From assembly GCA_963720675.1 (NCBI GenBank), contig CAVRGH010000010.1, positions 1,364,001-1,428,000 of the forward strand: a DNA stretch of 64,000 nt. Direction: 5' to 3'. This stretch comes from JALHSW01 sp963720675 (lineage in GTDB: Bacteria > Actinomycetota > Acidimicrobiia > IMCC26256 > PALSA-555). The notes beneath the pieces were generated by a model. That model was not told the origin of the DNA. It worked only from the letters and a program-made list of their open reading frames with translations, and did not search any database. Shown here piece by piece: positions 7,604 through 18,721 of this stretch (position 1 is the stretch's first letter; each line of letters begins with the position of its first letter). Made by a program: the position numbers and the translations under genes.

Positions 7604-9071
7604 GCCGGCGGAGCATACGACGGCGACGGGTGAGCGCCGCGAACGCGAGGATGACGACCCCCACGGCGACGCCAGCCCCGATCGCCACGGCGTCGACCGC
7701 CACCGGGACACGGGCCGCGGCGTCAGCGAGGCCGAGCACCGCGTCGGCGAGCACCCGGGTCGGCCACTGCAGGGCGGTCGCGACCACCGGCACCCGGGTC
7801 CGGAGCACGCCTGCCACCGAGCCCGCGGCCAACCCCCACATGGTCAGCGGGCCGGCGAGGGGCACGGCGAGCAGGTTGACGGGCACCGCCACGAGCGGGA
7901 TCGACCCGAAGACCGGTACCAGGACCGGGGCGACCCCGACCTGCGCGGCGGCGGTCGTCGCGAGCGACTCCCGGAGCCACTGCGGGCCTCGGACGCTCGC
8001 GGCGAACGGCGCCGCGAACAGCGCGATCCCGAGGCTGGCCCCCACCGAGAGGAGGAAGCCGACCGAGTGCACGAGGAAGGGGTCGAGCAGGAGGAGCGCC
8101 GTCACCGCGAGGCCCAGGATCCTGACCGTCTGGGCCGGCCGCCCGAGGTGGACGGCGAGGACCGCGACCGTCGCCATCGCACAGGCTCGCAAGACCGACG
8201 GCTCCCATCGCGTCATCGCCCCGAACACGAGGAGCAGCGCGACCACGGCGGCCAGCCGCCCGCCACGCGGGAGGCGACGCAGCGCAGGACCGAAGAGCGC
8301 GAGCACGAACGCGACGTTGGCGCCCGACACCGCGAGGAGGTGCGACAGGCCGGCATCACGGAACTGCTGCACCACGGGATCGGGGAGGTCGCGCGTGTCC
8401 CCGAGCAGGAACCCGGCGACGAGCGCACGCTCCGTCGGCGGTAGTGCGTCGGTGCCCCGCAGCACGAAGCCGCGCGCCAGATTCGCGACCCCGGAGAGTG
8501 GCGACGAGGGGTGAGAGGCATCGACCAAGTCGGTGGCGGTGACCGCCGCGACCACATGCCGCCACCGCAACCGCACCTCGAACGCGTCGAGCGGCCGGAG
8601 GTAGCCACGCAGGACGACACCGTCACCCGCGTGCAGCACCGCAACGCGCCCGGTCGCGTCGGCCTCGGCGTCGACGAGCACGGTGCGGTGCACGGGTGCG
8701 AAGCCGCGACCGCTCCCGACGAGCTGTGCTTCGTCGACCCGGACCAGCACGTGGGTGGACCAGCGGGTGCCGTCGGGGTCCTCGACCAGCGTCCCGCGGA
8801 CCACCACGTCGGCGCGGCGGTCGGCCGCAGTTGCCAAGGGCCAATGCACGAGCCCGTCGAGTGCACGCCGCTCGAGACTGCACCCCGCGAAGACGAGCGC
8901 GAGCAGGGCGAGCGATGCTCGGGTCCGCGGGTCGATCCGCCCCACCATCCCGACGAGGCACGCGAACGTCAGGACCAGCGTCAGCACCGACGCCGACGGT
9001 CCGAGGGCTTCCCCGAGGAAGATCCCGCCGACCACCGCGACAGGGACGAGCGCGCCGCCCGCTGCTCGCAC
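7578..9071 (-). CDS. comEC: ComEC/Rec2 family DNA-uptake channel, short form
   Basis: The 497-residue membrane protein has an N-terminal hydrophobic segment, a DUF4131-like OB region (about 75-190), and the Competence domain with its many helices. The Competence domain includes LLAVSGANVAFVLALFGPAL and the TRWEPSVLRACAMA segment near a conserved Arg. ComEC forms the inner-membrane channel for single-stranded DNA during natural transformation. The usual C-terminal metallo-beta-lactamase-like domain is absent; the protein ends after the last membrane helices with an Arg-rich tail. Its GTG start abuts the stop of comEA with no spacer, so the two form one transcript. Confidence 0.85.
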   Translation of the reverse strand: MRAAGGALVPVAVVGGIFLGEALGPSASVLTLVLTFACLVGMVGRIDPRTRASLALLALVFAGCSLERRALDGLVHWPLATAADRRADVVVRGTLVEDPDGTRWSTHVLVRVDEAQLVGSGRGFAPVHRTVLVDAEADATGRVAVLHAGDGVVLRGYLRPLDAFEVRLRWRHVVAAVTATDLVDASHPSSPLSGVANLARGFVLRGTDALPPTERALVAGFLLGDTRDLPDPVVQQFRDAGLSHLLAVSGANVAFVLALFGPALRRLPRGGRLAAVVALLLVFGAMTRWEPSVLRACAMATVAVLAVHLGRPAQTVRILGLAVTALLLLDPFLVHSVGFLLSVGASLGIALFAAPFAASVRGPQWLRESLATTAAAQVGVAPVLVPVFGSIPLVAVPVNLLAVPLAGPLTMWGLAAGSVAGVLRTRVPVVATALQWPTRVLADAVLGLADAAARVPVAVDAVAIGAGVAVGVVILAFAALTRRRRMLRRRALVLPSR

Positions 9072-9897
9072 TCAGACGGCGACCAGGTCGCGCAGGTCGG
9101 CGAAGCGCTTCTCGCCGATGCCGCGGACGTCGCGCAGCTCGTTCACGCTCTTGAAGCCGCCGCGCTGGTCGCGCTCGGTGAGGATGGCCGCGGCGAGCAC
9201 CGGCCCGATGCCGGGCAGCTCGTCGAGCTGGTCGAGCGTCGCCGCGTTCAGGTTCAGCAGACCACCCGAGGTCGCGCCCGGGGTGCTCACGTCCGGCGCG
9301 CCCGTGTCCGCGGGGCCGGACGGCGCCGGGTCGCCGATGCGTTGCACCAGCACGCGCTCCCCGTCGGCGATCTTCGCAGCGAGGTTCAGGCGATCGAGGT
9401 CGGCCTCCGGGAGCCCACCCCCGGCCGCTTCCACGGCGTCGATGACCCGCGCGCCGAGGGCGAGCTCGACGACCCCCGGGCGCGCGACGGCGCCGGCGAC
9501 GTGAACGATCACCCGCTTGCCCAGCGTCGTGGTCGTCGGCTCGGCGCCCGTCGCCCGCGGGCGGGTGGAGGCGGTCGTCCCCGCGCGGCTCGGCGCAGAC
9601 CGCGGTGATGCCGACGGCTCCACCCGCGCCGACCCGGTACCAGACGACGCCCGCCACGACCGCGACTGCGACCAGGAGCGCGAGGCCGAACCGCGCGTCG
9701 CCCCGCCAGCGAGCGACGAGGTCGCGCCCGCGGTCCCAGCCGCTGCCCCACCCGGCACCGGCCGACCGCCGCCGCCGGCTCCCCCGGGACCGGTCGTCAC
9801 CCCAGAAGCCAGGATCCGGACCACCGGGGCCGCGCGGCGCCGGACCGGCGGCGCGCGCCGTCTCCAGGCGGTCGTAAGGATCGTGGGGCTGCGACAC
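9072..9897 (-). CDS. comEA: ComEA DNA-binding protein, frame broken near 9600
   Basis: The C-terminal part carries an SLBB domain (KRVIVHVAGAVARPGVVELA) and paired helix-hairpin-helix motifs (LNLNAATLDQLDELPGIGP; FKSVNELRDVRGIGEKRF), which bind double-stranded DNA. The N-terminal part (start MSQPHDPYDRLETARA, a Pro/Gly/Arg-rich cytoplasmic stretch, one membrane helix FGLALLVAVAVVAGVVWY) is in another frame. Joining them needs removal of one base between about 9560 and 9640. GTG 9897 is supported by a GGAGG five bases upstream. ComEA is the surface receptor that hands DNA to ComEC, whose gene follows directly. The break is probably a sequence error. Confidence 0.85.
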
Positions 9898-9967
9898 GAC
9901 GGCCTCCGTGGGGGGACAGCACGGAGGAAGCGCGGGCCGGCCGGGTGTGACGGGCCGAGCGCCGGTG

Positions 9968-12860
<2,893 letters not shown>

Positions 12861-13002
12861 CGCCGACGAGCGTAGCGAGGGGCCGTCACGAGTCCGCCGT
12901 TCGTCGTTGTGTCGTACCCGGCTGCCAGAGTCGGAACATGTGTTCAGTCTGCACCGAGTTCGAGGAGCGACAGTCGTCGCTGGTACGGTGGGTGCCCTAA
13001 TC

Positions 13003-13076
13003 GGGCCTGTGGCTCAGTCTGGCAGAGCACCTCCATGGCATGGAGGGGGTCGCGGGTTCAAATCCCGCCAGGTCCA
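13003..13076 (+). tRNA. tRNA-Ala(GGC)
   Basis: Cloverleaf: acceptor GGGCCTG with CAGGTCC, D stem GCTC/GAGC, anticodon stem CCTCC/GGAGG with loop ATGGCAT (anticodon GGC), and T arm around GGTTCAAATCC. The G3:U70 wobble that identifies alanine tRNAs is present. CCA is not encoded. A TACGGT -10-like box lies at 12984-12989. No intron is present, although LAGLIDADG genes follow directly. Confidence 0.97.
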
Positions 13077-13095
13077 CCTCGATTGCGAGTGCTTC

Positions 13096-13554
13096 ATGCT
13101 CGCCGGCTTGGTCGCCGGCGAGGGTTCGTTCTTCGTCGCGGCGGCGCACCCTCCGACTCGCAAAGACGGCTCAGCCCGTCTGCGTTTCTGGTTCTCGATC
13201 ACGATGGCGTCGCGCGATCGAAGGGTTCTGGAACAGCTGCACGACCTCCTGGGCGTCGGTTCGATCGAGGATCGGCCATCACGCAACGGTCGGTGGCAGC
13301 CGACGGCCAAGCTCTCGGTGTCGTCGCGCCTGGCACACCGAACTGTCACGATCCCGTTCTTCGACGAGTTCCTGTTGCCGTGTGGGAAACGGCGGCAGTT
13401 CGACGCCTGGCGCGACGAGTTCGAGGCCTACGAGCGCGCATATCCGACCCGAATCGGTTTCGGGCCATCGAGCTGCTCGATCGACGGCTGTGAGCTTCCG
13501 GTCCGTGGACGCGGACTGTGTCGGAGGCACTACTACCGTGCGACCGGCTACTGA
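13096..13554 (+). CDS. LAGLIDADG homing-endonuclease-like protein with C-terminal zinc motif (first of two)
   Basis: A 152-residue protein beginning MLAGLVAGEGSFFVAA, a single LAGLIDADG motif in which the eighth-position acid is Glu, the usual catalytic residue. A beta-rich region follows (RLRFWFSITMASRDRRVLE; LSVSSRLAHRTVTIPFFDEF), as in LAGLIDADG_1 folds. The C-terminus has a C-x4-C...C-x2-H cluster (SIDGCELPVRGRGLCRRHYY) that probably binds zinc. The gene begins 20 bp after tRNA-Ala and is probably co-transcribed with it. Reading through the tRNA upstream of ATG 13096 is open but not plausible as protein. The single motif implies it works as a dimer, perhaps with the next gene product. Confidence 0.8.
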   Translation: MLAGLVAGEGSFFVAAAHPPTRKDGSARLRFWFSITMASRDRRVLEQLHDLLGVGSIEDRPSRNGRWQPTAKLSVSSRLAHRTVTIPFFDEFLLPCGKRRQFDAWRDEFEAYERAYPTRIGFGPSSCSIDGCELPVRGRGLCRRHYYRATGY

Positions 13555-13984
13555 ACCCTTCGCGGCGTTCGTCGGAGGCTTCGTCGCCGCGGAAGGTGCC
13601 TTCGTCCGGTCCGGCGATCCGCCCACATTCCGGTTTGCCGTCGGCCTCGGGGCGTCCGACTCGAAGGTCTGCGAGCTCCTCCGGGACTTCTTCGGGTGCG
13701 GATGGGTCCACGTCTCGGCTCGGCGGCAGGCCGACTACGACGACGAGGTGCAGTTCGTGGTCGGTGCGATCCGCGATCACCTCGGGGTCACGATCCCCTT
13801 CATGGACGAGCACCTTCCGCCGTCGTACAAGCGACAGCAGTACGTCTCCTGGCGAACGTCACTGCTCGAGTACTGGGAGCACCGCGCCCGACGGCGCCGA
13901 CCGTGCACGATCCCGGGATGCGAGCTGCAACGGAAGGCATGGGGGCTCTGTCGCCCGCACCTTTGGGAGATTCGGAGGCAATAG
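13538..13984 (+). CDS. LAGLIDADG homing-endonuclease-like protein with C-terminal zinc motif (second of two)
   Basis: A 148-residue paralogue of the preceding protein. It has the LAGLIDADG-like segment AFVGGFVAAEGAFVRS with Glu at the catalytic position. The repeat of the fold ends in VTIPFMDEHLPPSYKRQQY, matching VTIPFFDEFLLPCGKRRQF of its neighbour. The C-terminal zinc motif is CTIPGCELQRKAWGLCRPH. GTG 13538 overlaps the first gene by 17 bp and has GGAGG at 13523-13527, so the two are translationally coupled. Two coupled half-enzymes suggest a heterodimer. Target and function are unknown. Confidence 0.8.
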   Translation: MRPATEPFAAFVGGFVAAEGAFVRSGDPPTFRFAVGLGASDSKVCELLRDFFGCGWVHVSARRQADYDDEVQFVVGAIRDHLGVTIPFMDEHLPPSYKRQQYVSWRTSLLEYWEHRARRRRPCTIPGCELQRKAWGLCRPHLWEIRRQ

Positions 13985-14047
13985 CCGAAGCACCCGGGCA
14001 GAATCGCTGCGAGAACGCAGCCCGGTGCTCCGTAGACTCGGACCTCC

Positions 14048-14653
14048 ATGATCGGCGTCATCGACTACCGCGCCGGGAACGCGCCGAGCGTCGGCTTCGC
14101 CCTCGAACGGCTCGGCCTGGAGCACCGCCTCGTCACCACCGGTGACGAGCTCGCCGGCTGCGACCGCCTGATCCTCCCCGGCGTCGGTGCGGCGCGGGCG
14201 ACCCTCGACTCGCTCGCCGACTCGGGCCTCGTCGAGCCGCTCTCGGTCCGGGTCCGAGACGACGGCGTGCCGTTCCTCGGCATCTGCATCGGGCTCCAGG
14301 TGCTGTTCGAGCACTCGGCAGAGGGTGACGTGGCCGGTCTCGGGTGGATCCCGGGCGACGTCCGGCGCTTCGACGACGAGCTGCGGGTGCCCCAGATCGG
14401 CTGGAACTCGGTTCGGCTCCGCCGTGCGCACCCCGTCACCGCGGACTTCCCCGACGGCGGCCACGCGTACTTCGTGAACTCGTACTACGCAGCCCCGGCC
14501 GACCCCGGCCACGTCCTCGGCGAGACGGCGTACGGCGTGGAGTTCTGCTCGATCGTCGCCAGCGACAACGTGGTCGCGACCCAGTTCCACGCCGAGAAGA
14601 GCGGCGAGCTCGGCCTCCGCCTGCTCGGGTCCTTCGCGAGCTGGAGGCCCTGA
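14048..14653 (+). CDS. hisH: HisH-like glutamine amidotransferase subunit
   Basis: A 201-residue class I glutaminase of HisH type: oxyanion loop LILPGVGAARATLD, nucleophile in LGICIGLQ (Cys80), and the His/Glu pair in TQFHAEKSG (His181, Glu183). Canonical HisH has FHPEKSG; here the Pro is Ala. It should release ammonia from glutamine and channel it to the partner cyclase encoded next, with which its stop overlaps by one base (TGATG). A -10-like TAGACT lies at 14033-14038, close to the ATG. Because the partner HisF is altered, a role in histidine synthesis is not certain. Confidence 0.85.
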   Translation: MIGVIDYRAGNAPSVGFALERLGLEHRLVTTGDELAGCDRLILPGVGAARATLDSLADSGLVEPLSVRVRDDGVPFLGICIGLQVLFEHSAEGDVAGLGWIPGDVRRFDDELRVPQIGWNSVRLRRAHPVTADFPDGGHAYFVNSYYAAPADPGHVLGETAYGVEFCSIVASDNVVATQFHAEKSGELGLRLLGSFASWRP

Positions 14654-15446
14654 TGCTCACCAAGCGGCTCATCGCGTGCTTCGACGTCGTCGAGGGTCGG
14701 GTCACCAAGGCCCAGCAGTTCCAGGACAACATCGACGTCGCGCCCGCCGACGAGCTCGCGCGCCACCTCTACGACGACCAGATCGACGAGATCGTCTTCT
14801 ACGACATCAAGGCCAGCGCCGAGAAGCGCAAGATCGACCTCGACACCGTCCGCAAGGTCGCCCACCACGTCTTCGTGCCGTTCACGGTCGGTGGTGGGAT
14901 CCGGTCGGTCGACGACATGTTCGAGGTGCTGAAGGCCGGTGCCGAGAAGATCAGCATCGACTCGATGGCGGTACGCAACCCCGACATCATCCGCGCCGGC
15001 GCCGAGGCGTTCGGTCGGCAGTGCATCGTGCTCAGCACGCAGGTGAAGCGGGTCGGGGTCCGGCAGGGGATCCCGAGCGGTTACGAGGTGTTCATCGACG
15101 GCGCCCGCGAGGCGACCGGTCTCGATGCACTCGACTGGGTGCGGCGCGGCGAGGATCTCGGCGCGGGCGAGATCGTCGTGAACAGCATCGATCGCGATGG
15201 CACCGCGACCGGCTACGACCTCGACATCACGCGTTCGGTGGCCGACTGCGTGAACGTGCCGATCATCGCGTCGGGGGCGCGGGGACCGTCGAGCACATCG
15301 CTGACGGGTTGACGGCCGGCGGTGCACAGGCCGCGATCATCAGCTCGATCCTGTACTCGCCCCGCCTCGACCGGAACGTCGGGGTGCGCGAGCTCAAGGC
15401 CGGCCTCGCCGAACGCAACGTACCGATGCGGCCGTTCCTCGACTGA
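14653..15446 (+). CDS. hisF: HisF-like cyclase with altered active site, one base missing near 15275
   Basis: A (beta/alpha)8 barrel of about 264 residues. Family motifs are clear: KRLIACFDVVEGRVTK with Asp11, YDIKAS, PFTVGGGIRSVDD, SIDRDGTATGYD, and (after the break) GTVEHIADGL. The reading passes out of frame in the run at 15273-15277; adding one G restores GGAGTVEHIADGLTAGGAQ, so a sequence error is likely. Two key positions differ from normal HisF: the catalytic Asp130 is Gln (VLSTQVKR) and Asn103 is Asp (KISIDSMA). The standard IGP synthase reaction needs Asp11 and Asp130, so this pair may act on another substrate or be a variant HisF. Confidence 0.8.
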
Positions 15447-15449
15447 CGG

Positions 15450-15837
15450 TCAGCCGTCGGCTGCGACAGCCCGAGGTTCCGCGAACGGGATGCGAGGTGC
15501 ATCCGCCCACAACCGATCGAGGTCGTAGTACGCGCGCGTCTCGTCGAGGAAGACGTGGACGACGATGTCGCCGTAGTCGAGCAGCACCCAGGAGAGGTCG
15601 TCACGACCCTCGGAGTTGATCGGCTTCGAGCCGTCGTGCCGCTTGAGCGCGAGCTCGATCTCGTCGACGATCGTGCGCGCCTGCCGGGTGTTGGTCGCGC
15701 TCGACCAGCACGAAGCACTCGATGATCGAGATGATCGGTCCGACGTCCAGGACCACGATCTCGAGACCGCTCTTGGCCGAGGCGGCGGCCGCGGCGACGA
15801 GTGCTCGGGTGGAGGCGTCCGATGCCGGGCTGGTCAA
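15450..15837 (-). CDS. rsfS: Ribosomal silencing factor RsfS, one-base insertion near 15698
   Basis: The N-terminal half reads MTSPASDASTRALVAAAAAS, then a segment LEIVVLDVGPIISIIECFVL that matches the RsfS core. After removing one base near 15698 it continues SATNTRQARTIVDEIE, then KPINSEGRDDLSWVLLDYG and DIVVHVFLDETRAYYDLD, the diagnostic C-terminal half. The total is about 129 residues, normal for the family. RsfS binds uL14 and blocks subunit joining in starvation. The gene follows nadD, the usual pair. Confidence 0.88.
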
Positions 15838-15885
15838 GCGGTCGGCTTCCCGGTGGCCAGGCTCAAGGACGGGAGCTCCCGGACG

Positions 15886-16501
15886 TCATGATCCCCGAGC
15901 ATAGAGCCCGCGATCGCGGATCTGGCGCACGACGGCAGACGGGACGAGGCCCGCCACCGGGAAACCTCGCTGCAAGCGGCTTCGGACCTCGGTCGACGAG
16001 ACGTCGAGGCGCGGGATGGCCAGGTGCTCGACGCTCCACCCGTCACCGGGAGGCACGGCGTGCTCACCCTCCCGCTCGATCACGACGACCGTCGCGAGGT
16101 CCCGGGTGTCGTCGAGCCGGCGCCACGTCGACATGTTCGCGACCGCGTCCGCCCCGAGGAGGAGGAACAGGTCCCGCCCCGGCGCGGCGAGGTCCTCGAG
16201 CGTGTCGGCCGTCACCGACGCACCCTCCCGCTCGACCTCGAGCGCGCTGGCCTCGAGCCCCTCGACCTCGGCGACCGCGGCCTCGACGAGCGCGAGCCGG
16301 TCCGCGGCGGAGGCGATCGACCTCGCCCCGCTTCTGCCACGGGTCCCCGGCGACGACGAGCAACACACGGTCGAGCGTCAGTGCTGCCCGAGCGTCCGAC
16401 GCGGCGACGAGATGCCCGACGTGGACGGGGTCGAACGTCCCGCCCAGCACGCCCACCCGTTCGATCGGGCGTTCCTTCGGTGTCGCCACCCGAGGGAGCA
16501 T
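15886..16501 (-). CDS. nadD: Nicotinate-nucleotide adenylyltransferase, frame broken near 16318
   Basis: The N-terminus has the nucleotidyltransferase signature VGVLGGTFDPVHVGHLVAA with the (T/H)xGH motif, then LLVVAGDPWQKRGEV. After removal of one base near 16318 the frame continues IASAADRLALVEAAV, then DLFLLLGADAVANMSTW and RLDVSSTEVRSRL, the conserved NadD end. It adenylates NaMN in NAD synthesis. The start is uncertain: ATG 16501, or an internal GTG closer to the GGTFDP motif. It pairs with rsfS downstream. Confidence 0.9.
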
Positions 16502-16597
16502 ACGGGCCGATTCGGGGGCACCCGATGGCGTTCACCTCGCCGTCACATGTCCGAAATGCGGGCCGCGTACCCTGCCTCGCATGAAGCTGGGCTCGAG

Positions 16598-17248
16598 ATG
16601 ACCGAGAACACGACCCACGTCCTCGTGCGCGTCTGGCTGCCGGACCGGCCCGGTGCCCTGGGTCTCGTCGCGGCCCGGATCGGCGCCGTCGGTGGCGACA
16701 TCGTCGGCATCGACGTCCTGGAGCGTTCCGAGGGGATCGCGGTCGACGAGTTCGCCGTCGCACTCCCGAGCCTCGAGGTCCTGGAGCTGCTGGCCAAGGA
16801 GATCGAACAGGTCGACGGCACGTCCGTGGAGGAGTTCCGGGTGGTCGAGGCCTTCCCCGACCCCCGGCTCGACGCGCTCGAGTCGGCCACGCAGCTGTGC
16901 GAGGCCGACTCGGTGGAGGAGCTGTGCGCGACGCTCGTCGGACACCTCCGCCGTGAGTTCCTCGCGAGCTGGGTGGCGCTCCTCGGGGACGGTGCCGTGC
17001 TCGCCGCGTCGGGTGACACGCATCCGGCGGCGGAGTTCCTCTCGATGCTCGTCGCGGGGACGTCGGCGTCGCCGATGGTCGCCGACGGCACGACGGGACC
17101 CGAAGACCTGCTCGTCGCCGCGCTGGGCACGCATGACGCGACGCTGCTCGTCGGCCGCGACGGCCATCCGTTCCGTCGTCGCGAGCGCGCGCAGCTGACC
17201 GCGCTGGCACGGATCGCCGATCGCACCTGGACCTTGTTGGAGGGGTAG
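16598..17248 (+). CDS. ACT-domain protein
   Basis: A 216-residue soluble protein. Residues about 6-75 form an ACT domain (VRVWLPDRPGALGLVAARIGA, then VGGDIVGIDVLE), the fold that binds amino acids in metabolic regulators. The C-terminal part resembles a small GAF-like sensor region in character (EFLASWVALLGDGAVLAASG) but I cannot assign it firmly. No catalytic domain is seen, so a regulatory role is likely. ATG 16598 was chosen because the ACT domain begins directly; in-frame ATGs at 16547 and 16556 are possible. Confidence 0.7.
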   Translation: MTENTTHVLVRVWLPDRPGALGLVAARIGAVGGDIVGIDVLERSEGIAVDEFAVALPSLEVLELLAKEIEQVDGTSVEEFRVVEAFPDPRLDALESATQLCEADSVEELCATLVGHLRREFLASWVALLGDGAVLAASGDTHPAAEFLSMLVAGTSASPMVADGTTGPEDLLVAALGTHDATLLVGRDGHPFRRRERAQLTALARIADRTWTLLEG

Positions 17249-17257
17249 ACCAGGGCC

Positions 17258-18610
17258 GTGACCACGGCCGTCGTCGCCTTCACCCGCGACCTGCGGGTAC
17301 ACGACAACCCCGCACTCGCGGCAGCTCGTGCGTCGGCCGATGCCATCGTGCCCGCGTTCGTGTTCGACGACACCTTGCTCGCGGGCTCGTTCAACCGCCC
17401 GAACCGAGCGACGTTCCTCGTCGAGTCGCTGCGTGACCTCGACGTGGCCCTTCAGGAACGTGGCGGGGCGCTCACCCTCCGCCGTGGGAGGTGGACCGAC
17501 GAGGTGCTCCGACTCGCGCGGGACACGGGCGCGACGGCCGTCCATGTCGCGGACGACGCCAGTGGCTTCGCCCGCCACCGACTGGCCGCGCTCGAACGCA
17601 GCGCGGCCGACGCACGAATCGCCGTCGTCCGGCACGACGCGCTCACGGTCGTGCCACCGGGCGCGGTGGTCCCACCCTCCGGTACCCATTACCAGGTGTT
17701 CACGCCGTACTTCCGGAAGTGGAGCGCGCGTGCGTGGCGCGCCATCGCTCGTACTCCCGACGCGATCACCGTGCCTCCAGGAATCGCTTCGCTCGAGCTC
17801 CCCGACGCCGCGGACCTCGCGCCCGGCGCACGCTCCCCCGAGGTCATGCCGGGCGGCGAGTCCGAGGCCCGACGGCGACTCAACGGCTGGACGCGCACGG
17901 GGCTCGCGACGTACGGCGACCGCCACGACGACCTCCCCGGCGACGCCACGTCGCGAATGAGCGCTTACCTGCATTTCGGGTGCGTCTCGCCATTGGAGGT
18001 CGCGACGAAGCTGCGGAACCGCGAGGGCGGCGAGCCGTTCGTCCGCCAGCTGTGTTGGCGTGACTTCTACCTCCAGGTGCTCGCGGCCCGGCCGGACGCG
18101 GCCTGGCAGGACTACAAGCACCGTGGCGACCGCTGGAACGACGACCCGGATGCGCTGACCGCGTGGCGGGAGGGCCGCACCGGCTTCCCGGTCGTCGACG
18201 CCGGCATGCGGCAGCTGGTCCGCGAGGGATTCATGCACAACCGCGCCCGCATGGTCGTGGCTTCGTTCCTCACCAAGGACCTGTACGTCGACTGGCGCGC
18301 CGGCGCCGCGCACTTCCTCGACTGGCTCGTCGACGGCGACGTGGCGAACAACAACCTGAACTGGCAGTGGACGGCCGGCACGGGCACGGACTCGAACCCG
18401 CACCGCGTGTTCAACCCGACGGTCCAGGGCACGCGCTTCGACCCGCAGGGCGACTACGTGCGGCGCTACGTCGAGGAGCTCGCCGACGTCCCGGGGAAGG
18501 CCGTCCACGATCCCGACCCCGAGACCCGGCATCGGGTCGGGTACCCGCCTCCGATCGTCGATCACCGCGAGGCGATCGAGGAGTACAAGACGCGGCGAGC
18601 GACCACCTAG
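17258..18610 (+). CDS. phr: Deoxyribodipyrimidine photo-lyase (class I CPD type)
   Basis: The 450-residue flavoprotein starts with GTG: an alpha/beta antenna domain (VVAFTRDLRVHDNPAL) and a C-terminal FAD domain. The FAD domain has the family signatures GGEPFVRQLCWRDFYLQVL, TGFPVVDAGMRQLVREGFMHN, RARMVVASFLTKDL and NNNLNWQWTAGTGTD, the last containing FAD- and DNA-contacting residues. It uses light to split cyclobutane pyrimidine dimers. It starts 9 bp after the ACT-domain gene, so the two probably share a transcript. A cryptochrome is less likely because the full photolyase C-terminus is kept. Confidence 0.95.
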   Translation: MTTAVVAFTRDLRVHDNPALAAARASADAIVPAFVFDDTLLAGSFNRPNRATFLVESLRDLDVALQERGGALTLRRGRWTDEVLRLARDTGATAVHVADDASGFARHRLAALERSAADARIAVVRHDALTVVPPGAVVPPSGTHYQVFTPYFRKWSARAWRAIARTPDAITVPPGIASLELPDAADLAPGARSPEVMPGGESEARRRLNGWTRTGLATYGDRHDDLPGDATSRMSAYLHFGCVSPLEVATKLRNREGGEPFVRQLCWRDFYLQVLAARPDAAWQDYKHRGDRWNDDPDALTAWREGRTGFPVVDAGMRQLVREGFMHNRARMVVASFLTKDLYVDWRAGAAHFLDWLVDGDVANNNLNWQWTAGTGTDSNPHRVFNPTVQGTRFDPQGDYVRRYVEELADVPGKAVHDPDPETRHRVGYPPPIVDHREAIEEYKTRRATT

Positions 18611-18721
18611 ACCATCTCGTGCGCGAACTGGTCGCCCGGAGTGCCAGTCCGCACATGAGAACGTTCACTCGTCGTCGGGCGAGTCCCGCCAGACGATCGG
18701 GACGGCTGGTTCGCGGCCCGT

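Noticed and set aside
13003..13076. Group I or archaeal-type intron in tRNA-Ala, suggested by the LAGLIDADG genes
   Set aside because: The tRNA folds completely with no insertion in the anticodon loop.
12907..13095. Open frame running through tRNA-Ala into the first LAGLIDADG gene
   Set aside because: It translates the tRNA itself; ATG 13096 directly before the LAGLIDADG motif is the sensible start.
15263..15718. Alternative minus-strand frame over rsfS and the hisF end
   Set aside because: Arg/Ser/Thr-rich shadow; the RsfS motifs lie in the other two frames.
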